Shown here piece after piece: positions 36,500 to 44,718 of a DNA stretch of 64,000 nucleotides. The notes under the pieces are model-generated. The model was given only the letters and a program-made list of their open reading frames with translations. It was not told the DNA's origin and searched no databases. The number at the start of each line of letters is the position of its first letter. Within the stretch, counting starts at the first letter, position 1. Source of the DNA: an uncultured Prevotella sp. (GTDB lineage: Bacteria > Bacteroidota > Bacteroidia > Bacteroidales > Bacteroidaceae); the NCBI GenBank assembly GCA_934196725.1, contig CAKPWR010000002.1:8250-72249 (forward strand), given 5' to 3'. The position numbers and the translations under genes are program-made.

Positions 36500-37237
36500 A
36501 TGGAAAAGAAGATAATACGATTAAAGGAGGTGGATTCTACTAATCGCTTCCTGAAGGATTTGGATTCATACGATGAGACTGCACTCACCATAGCCGTGGC
36601 AGATTATCAGACTGCAGGCAGAGGACAGGGCACGCATACCTGGGAGAGCGAAGAGGGCAAGAACCTTTTGTTCAGCATGCTGGCTTGCCCTGTATGGGTG
36701 CCGGTTCGTCAGCAGTTCCTGCTTTCTGAGGTAGGAGCACTTGCCATCAAGGATGCCTTGGATACCTATGCTGAAGAATTTACACTGAAGTGGCCTAACG
36801 ACGTGTATTGGAACGACAGGAAGATTAGTGGTACGCTGATAGAAACTTCTATCGATTCCAGGGGCATCAAGCGTTGCATCTTCGGTATTGGCATCAATGT
36901 CAATCAGATGGAATTCAAGAGTGATGCTCCAAATCCTGTGTCCCTGGCTCAGATTCTTGGGCATGAGGTGGATAGGGAAGAGGTGCTGCAGAAGGTAATT
37001 GAGGCTTTTTGCAGATACTATGAACTTCTGCGCCGTGCCGACTATATGGATGTATCGGGCATCTACCATCTTTCGCTCTACCGTCGCAAGGGATATCATT
37101 GGTACGAGGATGCTGATGGCAAATTCGAGGGAGCCTTCGTTGAGGTAGAGGATGATGGTCATCTTGTCCTTCATGACAAGAAAGGAGTTATCCGCTCGTA
37201 TGCATTCGGTGAAATCAAGTTTCTGATAAATACTTAA
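36500..37237 (+). CDS. birA: Biotin--[acetyl-CoA-carboxylase] ligase
   Basis: Attaches biotin to carboxylase carrier domains (245 aa). Contains the LplA/BirA catalytic fold with EVDSTNRFL, the biotinyl-AMP loop TAGRGQGTHTWES, LKWPNDVYWNDRKISGTLIE and IFGIGINVNQ. The N-terminal DNA-binding domain of E. coli BirA is missing, so this is a pure ligase and not a repressor. Confidence 0.96.
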   Translation: MEKKIIRLKEVDSTNRFLKDLDSYDETALTIAVADYQTAGRGQGTHTWESEEGKNLLFSMLACPVWVPVRQQFLLSEVGALAIKDALDTYAEEFTLKWPNDVYWNDRKISGTLIETSIDSRGIKRCIFGIGINVNQMEFKSDAPNPVSLAQILGHEVDREEVLQKVIEAFCRYYELLRRADYMDVSGIYHLSLYRRKGYHWYEDADGKFEGAFVEVEDDGHLVLHDKKGVIRSYAFGEIKFLINT

Positions 37238-37281
37238 TCCCTTAAGTAAACATTAAACAATAAACATTAAACACTATATTT

Positions 37282-37992
37282 ATGGCAAAGTTTAAAAGAA
37301 TTCTTTTGAAGTTGAGCGGTGAGAGCTTGATGGGTAAGCAGAGCTTCGGTATCGATCCTGAGCGTTTGAGTGATTATGCTAAGCAGATCAAGGAAGTCCA
37401 TGAGATGGGCGTTCAGATAGGCATCGTTATCGGTGGTGGTAATATCTTCCGTGGATTGAGTGGAAGCCAGAAGGGTTTCGACCGTGTGAAGGGTGACCAG
37501 ATGGGCATGTGTGCTACTGTCATCAACTCTCTTGCTTTGAGTAGTGCGCTCGGAGCTTTGGGCGTCAAGAACAAGGTGCTCACAGCTATCCGCATGGAAC
37601 CTATTGGTGAGTTCTATACCAAGTGGAAGGCTATCGAGGCTATGGAGGATGGCTATATTTGCATCTTCTCTGCCGGTACTGGCAGTCCTTACTTCACTAC
37701 CGATACCGGATCATCTCTCCGCGGTATCGAGATTGAGGCTGATGTCATGTTGAAGGGTACCCGTGTGGATGGTATCTATACTGCAGACCCAGAGAAGGAT
37801 CCTACCGCAACTAAGTTCAGCGATATTACATACGATGAGATTTATACTAAGGGCTTGAAGGTTATGGACCTGACAGCTACTACCATGTGCAAGGAGAACA
37901 ACCTTCCTATCTACGTATTCAATATGGATGTAGTAGGTAACTTGAAGAAGGTGATGGACGGTGAAGAGATTGGTACGCTTGTACACAATTGA
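37282..37992 (+). CDS. pyrH: UMP kinase
   Basis: Amino acid kinase-fold enzyme making UDP from UMP (236 aa, usual size). RILLKLSGESLMG near the N-terminus, IGIVIGGGNIFRG, DQMGMCATVINSLAL, GTGSPYFTTDTGSSLRGIEIEADVMLKGTRVDGIYTADPEKDP are all typical. An ACATTAAACA-type repetitive spacer (37243-37272) separates it from birA, and a strong terminator follows. Confidence 0.98.
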   Translation: MAKFKRILLKLSGESLMGKQSFGIDPERLSDYAKQIKEVHEMGVQIGIVIGGGNIFRGLSGSQKGFDRVKGDQMGMCATVINSLALSSALGALGVKNKVLTAIRMEPIGEFYTKWKAIEAMEDGYICIFSAGTGSPYFTTDTGSSLRGIEIEADVMLKGTRVDGIYTADPEKDPTATKFSDITYDEIYTKGLKVMDLTATTMCKENNLPIYVFNMDVVGNLKKVMDGEEIGTLVHN

Positions 37993-38016
37993 TTTGCCTG
38001 AGACCCTGTAAACGAT

Positions 38017-38058
38017 AAAAGGCTTACTTCCCAATCAGGAGTAAGCCTTTTGTTTTAT
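38017..38058. terminator. Bidirectional terminator between pyrH and pssA
   Basis: AAAAGGCTTAC (38017-38027) pairs with GTAAGCCTTTT (38041-38051); T-rich sequence follows on both strands. Confidence 0.9.
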
Positions 38059-38071
38059 CTGATTTAATCCT

Positions 38072-38800
38072 TTATTTCTTTCTCATAAACATGATTCCTG
38101 AGAGGAGGACATACATCAGGATGATGATCCACCAGCCCTGCAGGAAGCCTCGTGCGCCCTCGTCTGCTACCGAGAGGGCAAGAATTGCTACGGCAAAGCC
38201 TGCGAAACCATATTTCACCTCATTGCCCTTGAACGACCACTGCTTGAACTTCAGGGCAAACAATGGCATTTCGCATACCAGCAGGTAGCTGGTGATGAGA
38301 ATAAGAGCCAGGACGAGATATACCGACCAGCTCTGGTTGGTGAGCCAGGCAGGATTGAATACTACCAACGAACCCCAGAACAGGGCATTGGCTGGAGTTG
38401 GAACCCCGATGAATGAGGTGGTCTGGCGCTCATCAAGATTAAACTTTGCCAGTCTCAATGCCGAGAAGGCTGCGATGATGAAGGCTGCATAAGGCAGCCA
38501 TGGACGCATCGGCTCCAGAAACTCAGGATATTCCATCACCTGGAGATGAGAGAATACGATGGTGGCAGGTGCCACGCCGAAGGTTACGTCATCAGCCAGT
38601 GAATCCAGCTCCTTTCCGATAGGCGATGAAACGTGCAGCAAGCGTGCGCTCATACCGTCGAAGAAGTCGAATGTGGCTCCAATGATTATCCACAACAAAG
38701 CCATCTCTGGATTTCCACCGAAGGCAAACGATGTAGCTATGCAGCCTGATATCAGGTTGCAGCATGTTATCGTGTTAGGGATATGTTTCTTAATGCTCAT
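38072..38800 (-). CDS. pssA: CDP-diacylglycerol--serine O-phosphatidyltransferase
   Basis: Membrane enzyme making phosphatidylserine (242 aa). The CDP-alcohol phosphotransferase motif is complete: DFFDGMSARLLHVSSPIGKELDSLADDV (D..DG..AR....G...DS..D). About seven hydrophobic helices follow. Three bases separate it from psd, which uses its product, so the two are co-translated. Confidence 0.96.
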   Translation of the reverse strand: MSIKKHIPNTITCCNLISGCIATSFAFGGNPEMALLWIIIGATFDFFDGMSARLLHVSSPIGKELDSLADDVTFGVAPATIVFSHLQVMEYPEFLEPMRPWLPYAAFIIAAFSALRLAKFNLDERQTTSFIGVPTPANALFWGSLVVFNPAWLTNQSWSVYLVLALILITSYLLVCEMPLFALKFKQWSFKGNEVKYGFAGFAVAILALSVADEGARGFLQGWWIIILMYVLLSGIMFMRKK

Positions 38801-38803
38801 TTT

Positions 38804-39496
38804 TTATTTCAATTTTGCAATGATGGTTTGGTCACCCGTGGTAGACTGTCCCATCTTCACACATACTTCTGTTCCGAGAGGCAGGTAAACATCCACGCGT
38901 GAACCCAGTTTGATAAAGCCAAGGTGCTCGTCGATATAGCACTCTTCGCCTTCCTTTGCATAAGTTACGATACGGCGCGCTACGGCACCGGCAATCTGAC
39001 GGCACAATACATCTACGCCCTCAGGGGTAGTGATCATGACGTCGGCATGCTCGTTTTCCTCACTTGCCTTAGGCAGCCAAGCCTTGTGGTAATTGCCATC
39101 CACATGCTTTACGAATTTCACCTTTCCGTCTACCGGGAACCAGTTGGCATGTACGTTCCAGAGGCTCATGAAGATGGAAATCATCAATCGTTTGTCATTA
39201 AAGTATGGCGCATTATCTACTTCTTCTATTACCACAATCTTGCCATCGGCAGGAGCTACGACGAGCTTCTCTGTATCCTCTACGTTCAGGTAGCGGATAG
39301 GGCAGCGATAGAAATTGAGCACGATGCAGTAAACCACACCGAAGACAACCAGGAAAATCCAGAAAGGAATTTTGGTGTCAAAAGCTCCCCATAATATCGC
39401 CGCAATGGCTACTAGTGCAATCGCTCCACCCACCAGCTGGTCGGTGCCTTCGCGATGCAATCTTATCTTTTTCAGTTTCTTTATTTTTTGTCCCAT
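38804..39496 (-). CDS. psd: Phosphatidylserine decarboxylase (short type)
   Basis: Pyruvoyl enzyme converting phosphatidylserine to phosphatidylethanolamine (230 aa). The self-cleavage site is the Gly-Ser of [15 protein letters not shown] near residue 200, as in the short archaeal/Bacteroidota form. Two membrane segments occur at about 24-62. [14 protein letters not shown] and [19 protein letters not shown] are also typical. First gene of psd-pssA, under the promoter at 39522-39553. Confidence 0.95.
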   Translation of the reverse strand: MGQKIKKLKKIRLHREGTDQLVGGAIALVAIAAILWGAFDTKIPFWIFLVVFGVVYCIVLNFYRCPIRYLNVEDTEKLVVAPADGKIVVIEEVDNAPYFNDKRLMISIFMSLWNVHANWFPVDGKVKFVKHVDGNYHKAWLPKASEENEHADVMITTPEGVDVLCRQIAGAVARRIVTYAKEGEECYIDEHLGFIKLGSRVDVYLPLGTEVCVKMGQSTTGDQTIIAKLK

Positions 39497-39521
39497 AAGG
39501 TAGGATTAAGTTTTTATTGTG

Positions 39522-39553
39522 CAAAGGTACTGTATTTTTGTCGTTTTAGCAAA
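39522..39553 (-). promoter_or_regulatory. Promoter of psd-pssA
   Basis: On the minus strand TTTG (39553-39550), 20-base spacer, TACCTTTG (39529-39522), 26 bases before the psd start. Confidence 0.8.
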
Positions 39554-39600
39554 TTTTTTGGGCGTTTCTTTTATGTTTTTCAACTTTTTCTCTTTTTTCT

Positions 39601-39631
39601 TTTGGAATATCAACTTTTAGCCGTAACTTTG
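39601..39631 (+). promoter_or_regulatory. Promoter of dnaE
   Basis: TTTG (39601-39604), 19-base spacer, TAACTTTG (39624-39631), 30 bases before the dnaE ATG. Confidence 0.8.
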
Positions 39632-39660
39632 GACTCAAATTTTGAAATAAAAAACATATA

Positions 39661-42600
39661 ATGGAAGATTTTGTTCATTTACATGTGCATACGCAGTATT
39701 CCATCCTCGACGGTCAGTCTAAAATTCCGCATCTGGTAGACAAGGCCATCAAGGATGGCATGAAAGGTATGGCAGTTACCGACCATGGTGTGATGTTCGG
39801 TATTAAGGAACTCACGGATTATTGCGCCAAGGTGAACAAGGATCGCAAGAAAGAGGGACTGGAGCCGTTCAAGCCTATTATCGGCTGTGAGATGTATGTG
39901 GCTCGACGCAGAAAGGAAGACCGTGAGAAGGACAAGGGCGATATGAGTGGTTACCACCTCATCGTGCTTGCCAAAAACTATAATGGATACAAGAACCTCA
40001 TCCAGCTGGTAAGTAATGCGTGGGTGGATGGATATTATATGCGTCCTCGAACCGACCGTGCCGACCTCGAGAAATATCACGAGGATCTGATTGTCTGTTC
40101 GGCATGTATTGCGGGCGAGGTACCTGCCAAAATTCTGAAGGGAGACATCGAAGGAGCCCGTGAGGCTTGCGAATGGTATCATAATCTCTTTGGCGATGAC
40201 TACTATCTGGAGCTTCAGCGCCATGAGGTGAAGGAACCGCTTCCTTTTCTCGCCAACCGTGAGGCTTTCCAGCTGCAGCAGAAAGCCAACAAGGTGCTCA
40301 TCGAGATGGCTAAGGAATATGGCATCAAGCTCGTCTGCACCAACGACTGCCACTTCGAGGACAAGGAGACGGCTGAGGCTCACGACCACCTGCTCTGTAT
40401 AGCTACAGGTAAGGACCTTGATGATCCTAACCGTATGCGATATTCCAAGCAGGAGTGGTTCAAGACCCGTCAGGAGATGAATGATATCTTCTCGGATGTT
40501 CCCGAGGCGCTGTCTAATACCCTGGAGGTGCTGGACAAGGTGGAAATCTATAGCATCGACCACGGTCCTATCATGCCTTTCTTCCCGATTCCTGAGAGTT
40601 TCGGTACCGAGGAGCAGTTGCGTGAGAAGGTGTCTGAGGAAGATCTCTACAAGGAATTCACAAGCGATGAGAATGGACAGAATCAGTTGTCGTCTGAGGA
40701 AGGTCAGAAGGTGATCGACCGTCTGGGTGGCTACGACAAGATATACCGTATCAAGTTTGAGGCTGAGTATCTGCGCCATCTTGCCTACGAGGGAGCCAAG
40801 AAGCTCTATGGCGATCCGTTGCCGGAGAATGTAGACGAGCATGTGAACTTCGAGCTCCACGTGATGAAGACCATGGGTTTCCCTGGCTACTTCCTCATCG
40901 TGTCCGACTTCATCAGGGCGGCTCGTGAGGAGCTGGGCGTAATGGTGGGTCCGGGCCGTGGTTCTGCGGCAGGTTCTGTGGTGGCTTACTGCTTGGGCAT
41001 TACAAAGATTGACCCTTTGAAGTATGACCTCCTGTTTGAGCGTTTCCTGAACCCGGACCGTGTCAACCTGCCTGATATCGATACCGACTTCGATGATGAT
41101 GGTCGAGGTAAGGTGTTGAGATGGGTTATGGATAAGTATGGGCATGAGAACTGTGCCCACATCATTACATACGGTTCGATGGCAACGAAGAACTCCATCA
41201 AGGATGTTGCCCGCGTAGAGAAACTGCCGCTCGACAAGGCTAATGCGCTCTGCAGGGCGATTCCCGACCGTTTGCCTGATGGTGCGAAGATGAATCTTCC
41301 CAATGCCATCAAGTATACACCGGAGCTGAGAGAGGCTGAGTTTTCTACCGATCCCCGTGAGAGCAATACCATCAAGTATGCCAAGATGCTGGAGGGTACC
41401 ATCCGCGGTACGGGTATCCACGCCTGCGGATTCATCATCTGTCGAGACCCTATCAGCAACTGGGTTCCTGTATCTACTGCCGATGACCCTGATTTCCCGG
41501 GATTGAAGACGGCAGTAACCCAATACGACGGTCACGTCATCGAGACTACCGGACTCATCAAGATGGACTTCCTGGGCTTGAAGACCCTCTCCGAGATGAA
41601 GGAGGCTTGCAAGGTTATCAAGCAGACTACGGGCGACATCGTAGACCTTGATACCATCCCTATCGATGATGAGCTGACCTATCAGCTCTACCAGCGCGGA
41701 CAGACCATCGGAACCTTCCAGTTTGAGTCGCCTGGTATGCAGAAGTATCTCCGCGAGCTGAAGCCTACGGTGTTTGAGGACCTCATCGCCATGAATGCCC
41801 TCTACCGTCCGGGCCCTATGGACTATATCCCAGACTTCATTGCCCGTAAGAACGGTAAGCAGGCTATCACCTACGATATACCTTGCATGGAGAAGTATCT
41901 GAAGGATACCTACGGCATTACGGTCTATCAGGAGCAGGTGATGCTTCTCTCCCGTCAGCTGGCCAGCTTCACCCGAGGTGAGTCTGATGCCCTCCGTAAG
42001 GCGATGGGTAAGAAGAAGAAGGCCATCGTAGATGCGATGAAGCCGAAGTTCATCAAGCAGGGACAGGAGAACGGACATGACCCGAAGGTATTGGAGAAGA
42101 TCTGGGGAGACTGGGAGAAGTTTGCTTCCTACGCCTTCAACAAGTCGCATGCCACCTGCTATTCGTGGGTAGCTTATCAGACGGCTTATCTCAAGGCTCA
42201 TTATCCTGCTGAATACATGGCTGCGCTGATGACCCGCCGCTTTGCGCAGATTACCGAAATCACCAAGCTGATGGAGGAGTGCCAGTCGATGGGCATCAAG
42301 ACGCTGGGACCTGATGTGAACGAGAGTTACCGTGCCTTCGGTGTGAACGAGCATGGCGAAATCCGATTCGGTCTTTCTGCCATCAAGGGTATGGGAGCAC
42401 CGGCTGCCGATGCCATCGTGGCTGAAAGGCAGAAGAACGGTCCTTACAAGACTATCTTTGATTTTGCAGAGCGTGTAGACTTCTCCAGCGTAAACCGCAA
42501 GGCTTTTGAAACCCTGGCATTGAGTGGAGGTTTTGACAGTTTCGGCATCCGCAGAGAGCAGTTCTTCGGCAAGAACAGCAAGGGCGAGACCTTCCTCGAT

Positions 42601-43371
42601 ACATTGGTGCGTTATGGTCAGCTCTTCCAGCGCGAGCAGCAGGAGGCGGCAACATCGCTCTTTGGTGGAACCGAAGCTGTAGAGATTGCCACTCCGCCTA
42701 TTCCTGAGGTGGAAGGATGGAGTACCATCGAACGCCTGAACAGGGAGCGTGAGCTGGTGGGTATCTATCTCTCGGCTCATCCGCTAGATGATTATGAGAT
42801 TATCCTCAATAATCTTTGCAATACCCATTGTGCGGAACTGGGCGATAAGGCTGAGCTTGCCAAAAAGGAAGACATCGTATTTGGAGGTATCATCACCGAG
42901 GTGAAATCCAAGTTTACCAAAACCGGAAAGCCTTGTGGATTCGTTACCATCGAAGACTTCGAGGGCTCGGGTGAACTGGCTCTTTTCGGTGAGGACTGGG
43001 GAACCTGGCGAGGCGTGATGGTAGAGGGAAGTACCATCTTTGTTACGGCAAAATGCGTAGCCCGATATGGCAACAACAACTATCTCGACTTCAAGATCAG
43101 TACGGTAGAATATCTGCAGACAGTGAAGGAGAACAGATTGGAGAAGTTTACGATTTCCATAGACAGCTCTATTGTTGATGATACGCTGGTGAACGACCTC
43201 AAGACGCTGGTAGACAATGATGAGGGCCATGCGCAACTCTTCATACAGATACATGACTCTGAAACCAACACCAATTTTACGATGCGTGCACAGGACAGGT
43301 CAGTAGGAGTGAGCAGGGAACTGATTCAGTTCGTAAACGACAACCCAATGATGTCTTATCAGATCAACTAA
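39661..43371 (+). CDS. dnaE: DNA polymerase III alpha subunit
   Basis: Replicative polymerase of the C family (1236 aa). N-terminal PHP domain with FVHLHVHTQYSILDG and VTDHGVMFG; palm with GPGRGSAAGSVVAYCLGIT and the catalytic PDIDTDFDDDGRGKV; fingers with NALYRPGPMDYIPDFIARKNG and YQEQVMLLSRQLASFTRGESDALRKAMGKKK; tandem HhH; C-terminal OB domain (IVFGGIITEVKSKFTKTGKPCGFVTIEDFEG). It is monocistronic or joined to trxA. A long minus-strand frame opposite it is a shadow. Confidence 0.98.
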   Translation: MEDFVHLHVHTQYSILDGQSKIPHLVDKAIKDGMKGMAVTDHGVMFGIKELTDYCAKVNKDRKKEGLEPFKPIIGCEMYVARRRKEDREKDKGDMSGYHLIVLAKNYNGYKNLIQLVSNAWVDGYYMRPRTDRADLEKYHEDLIVCSACIAGEVPAKILKGDIEGAREACEWYHNLFGDDYYLELQRHEVKEPLPFLANREAFQLQQKANKVLIEMAKEYGIKLVCTNDCHFEDKETAEAHDHLLCIATGKDLDDPNRMRYSKQEWFKTRQEMNDIFSDVPEALSNTLEVLDKVEIYSIDHGPIMPFFPIPESFGTEEQLREKVSEEDLYKEFTSDENGQNQLSSEEGQKVIDRLGGYDKIYRIKFEAEYLRHLAYEGAKKLYGDPLPENVDEHVNFELHVMKTMGFPGYFLIVSDFIRAAREELGVMVGPGRGSAAGSVVAYCLGITKIDPLKYDLLFERFLNPDRVNLPDIDTDFDDDGRGKVLRWVMDKYGHENCAHIITYGSMATKNSIKDVARVEKLPLDKANALCRAIPDRLPDGAKMNLPNAIKYTPELREAEFSTDPRESNTIKYAKMLEGTIRGTGIHACGFIICRDPISNWVPVSTADDPDFPGLKTAVTQYDGHVIETTGLIKMDFLGLKTLSEMKEACKVIKQTTGDIVDLDTIPIDDELTYQLYQRGQTIGTFQFESPGMQKYLRELKPTVFEDLIAMNALYRPGPMDYIPDFIARKNGKQAITYDIPCMEKYLKDTYGITVYQEQVMLLSRQLASFTRGESDALRKAMGKKKKAIVDAMKPKFIKQGQENGHDPKVLEKIWGDWEKFASYAFNKSHATCYSWVAYQTAYLKAHYPAEYMAALMTRRFAQITEITKLMEECQSMGIKTLGPDVNESYRAFGVNEHGEIRFGLSAIKGMGAPAADAIVAERQKNGPYKTIFDFAERVDFSSVNRKAFETLALSGGFDSFGIRREQFFGKNSKGETFLDTLVRYGQLFQREQQEAATSLFGGTEAVEIATPPIPEVEGWSTIERLNRERELVGIYLSAHPLDDYEIILNNLCNTHCAELGDKAELAKKEDIVFGGIITEVKSKFTKTGKPCGFVTIEDFEGSGELALFGEDWGTWRGVMVEGSTIFVTAKCVARYGNNNYLDFKISTVEYLQTVKENRLEKFTISIDSSIVDDTLVNDLKTLVDNDEGHAQLFIQIHDSETNTNFTMRAQDRSVGVSRELIQFVNDNPMMSYQIN

Positions 43372-43423
43372 TAGTGAGTATACTCAGATAATATTAATCA
43401 TAAATAAATTAAAAAGCAAAAAA

Positions 43424-43738
43424 ATGGAAGTAACAATTACAACCGAGAATTTCGAGAGTTACAAGAATGGCGAGTTGCCATTGGTAGTAGATTTGTGGGC
43501 TACATGGTGTGGTCCTTGCCGTCAGATTGCTCCTATCGTGTCAGAGTTGGCTGAGGAGTTTGATGGTAAGATCGTAGTTGGCAAGTGTGATGTTGAGGAG
43601 AATGACGATATCGCTATGGAGTTTGGCGTTCGTAACATTCCTACAATCCTCTTCTTCAAGGGTGGTCAGCTGGTTGACAAGTTCGTAGGTGCTGCATCAA
43701 AGACTACCTTGACAGAGAAGTTCCAGGCTCTCTTGTAA
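43424..43738 (+). CDS. trxA: Thioredoxin
   Basis: A 104-residue cytoplasmic thioredoxin with DLWATWCGPCRQ (redox cysteines 29 and 32), the cis-Pro motif IPTILFFKGG and no signal peptide. It reduces disulfides in ribonucleotide reductase, peroxiredoxins and similar partners. It follows dnaE by 52 bases and ends at a strong terminator. Confidence 0.97.
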   Translation: MEVTITTENFESYKNGELPLVVDLWATWCGPCRQIAPIVSELAEEFDGKIVVGKCDVEENDDIAMEFGVRNIPTILFFKGGQLVDKFVGAASKTTLTEKFQALL

Positions 43739-43761
43739 AAGCCTGAAAGCAGAATGGTTTA

Positions 43762-43807
43762 AGGCATCTGGTCAGAGATATGTCGTCTCTGGTCAGATGC
43801 TTTTTTG
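43762..43807 (+). terminator. Terminator after trxA
   Basis: GCATCTG (43764-43770) pairs with CAGATGC (43794-43800), extended by AGAGA/TCTCT inside, followed by T6. Confidence 0.9.
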
Positions 43808-43846
43808 TTGCTGTTTCTTGAACACGGGGATAACACAAAAGGTGAA

Positions 43847-44117
43847 AAAGTCACTCGTCACTCGTCACTTTTCATTTTTAGTGCATGTTGCATCTTCTGT
43901 TTCCTATAGACCTTATTATTAATAATAGGTGTATTATTGAGGGATTATGGTAAATAGATAATAATAATATATATAATAAATATAAATATTATTCATCTTA
44001 TATATTTATATTATATATATTCTATTTATCATAATACCATCATAATAATAAGGATATAATATAATAAGGTGGTTGCAATGTGCAAAAAACAAAAAGTGAC
44101 GAGTGACGAGTGACTTT
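43847..44117. repeat. Inverted-repeat element B (heptamer-array arms, AT palindrome core)
   Basis: Arms at 43847-43872 and 44092-44117 are 26 bases and perfect reverse complements, each with three tandem copies of a 7-base unit (GTCACTC). The centre is AT-rich and itself roughly palindromic: ATGGTAAATAGA near 43948 faces TCTATTTATCATAATACCAT ending at 44040. A further GTCAC follows the right arm. Same plan as element A with another unit. Confidence 0.85.
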
Positions 44118-44206
44118 GTCACTTTTTGGATGCCCATTGAGCGGTGTTGCAAGGGTGCTGTAGCTGCGCTGCGAGGGGCGGGCAACTGCGTCACGAGGGG
44201 TATGAA

Positions 44207-44291
44207 AATACGTCCCGACGCAGACCGTGCTACGTCGGGACGTACTGAGAACTGCGTCGGGACGTAGTAAAGTCTGCGTCGGGACGTATTT
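44207..44291. repeat. GC-rich repeat cluster (CGTCGGGACGTA units)
   Basis: Three direct copies of TRCGTCGGGACGTA (starting about 44231, 44253 and 44275; period 22) and one inverted copy at 44207-44225 that pairs perfectly over 19 bases with 44273-44291. It is much more GC-rich than the element next to it and ends three bases before the tsaE stop codon. Confidence 0.8.
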
Positions 44292-44294
44292 TTC

Positions 44295-44705
44295 TTACCA
44301 TTCTACGCTTCTGCTGCCGTCTTCCTCGGTGGTGATAGTCACCTTGGTGCAGTCCTCAGGCAGGAGGTCTTCGATGAGTTCCGGCCATTCCAGGAAGCAG
44401 AGGTTGCCGCTGTAGAAATAGTCTTCGTAACCCATGTCGTATACCTCGTCCAGTTTCTTGATGCGATAGAAATCGAAGTGGTAGATAGGGTCGCCATTAC
44501 CAGCGGTATATTCGTTGACGATGGCAAAGGTAGGAGAGGTGATGACATCATCAACTCCCAACTCTTCGCAGATAGCTTTGACAAATGTTGTTTTTCCGGC
44601 TCCCATCTTGCCATAGAAGGCAAAGACCTTGCCGTCGCCCATGTTCTCCAGGAATTCCCTGGCAGCTACATGAATGTTGTCTAATGAATCAATCTTAATC
44701 TTCAT
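44295..44705 (-). CDS. tsaE: tRNA threonylcarbamoyladenosine biosynthesis protein TsaE
   Basis: ATPase of the t6A complex with TsaB and TsaD (136 aa). Walker A is GKMGAGKTTFVKAI; then SPTFAIVNEYTAGNGDPIYHFDFYR and FLEWPELIEDLLP are characteristic. It follows porX by 13 bases on the same strand, an arrangement seen in other Bacteroidota. Confidence 0.96.
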   Translation of the reverse strand: MKIKIDSLDNIHVAAREFLENMGDGKVFAFYGKMGAGKTTFVKAICEELGVDDVITSPTFAIVNEYTAGNGDPIYHFDFYRIKKLDEVYDMGYEDYFYSGNLCFLEWPELIEDLLPEDCTKVTITTEEDGSRSVEW

Positions 44706-44718
44706 ATATATATTTTTT

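Larger units (their letters stand above)
43808..44294. other. Gene-free block between trxA and tsaE
   Basis: Apart from element B and the GC-rich repeat cluster nothing is recognisable; short frames lack family features. Confidence 0.6.

Noticed and set aside
39679..42780. Minus-strand open frame of 1033 codons opposite dnaE
   Set aside because: dnaE is fully supported by motifs along its length, and the antisense frame shows no family features; it arises from codon bias in dnaE.
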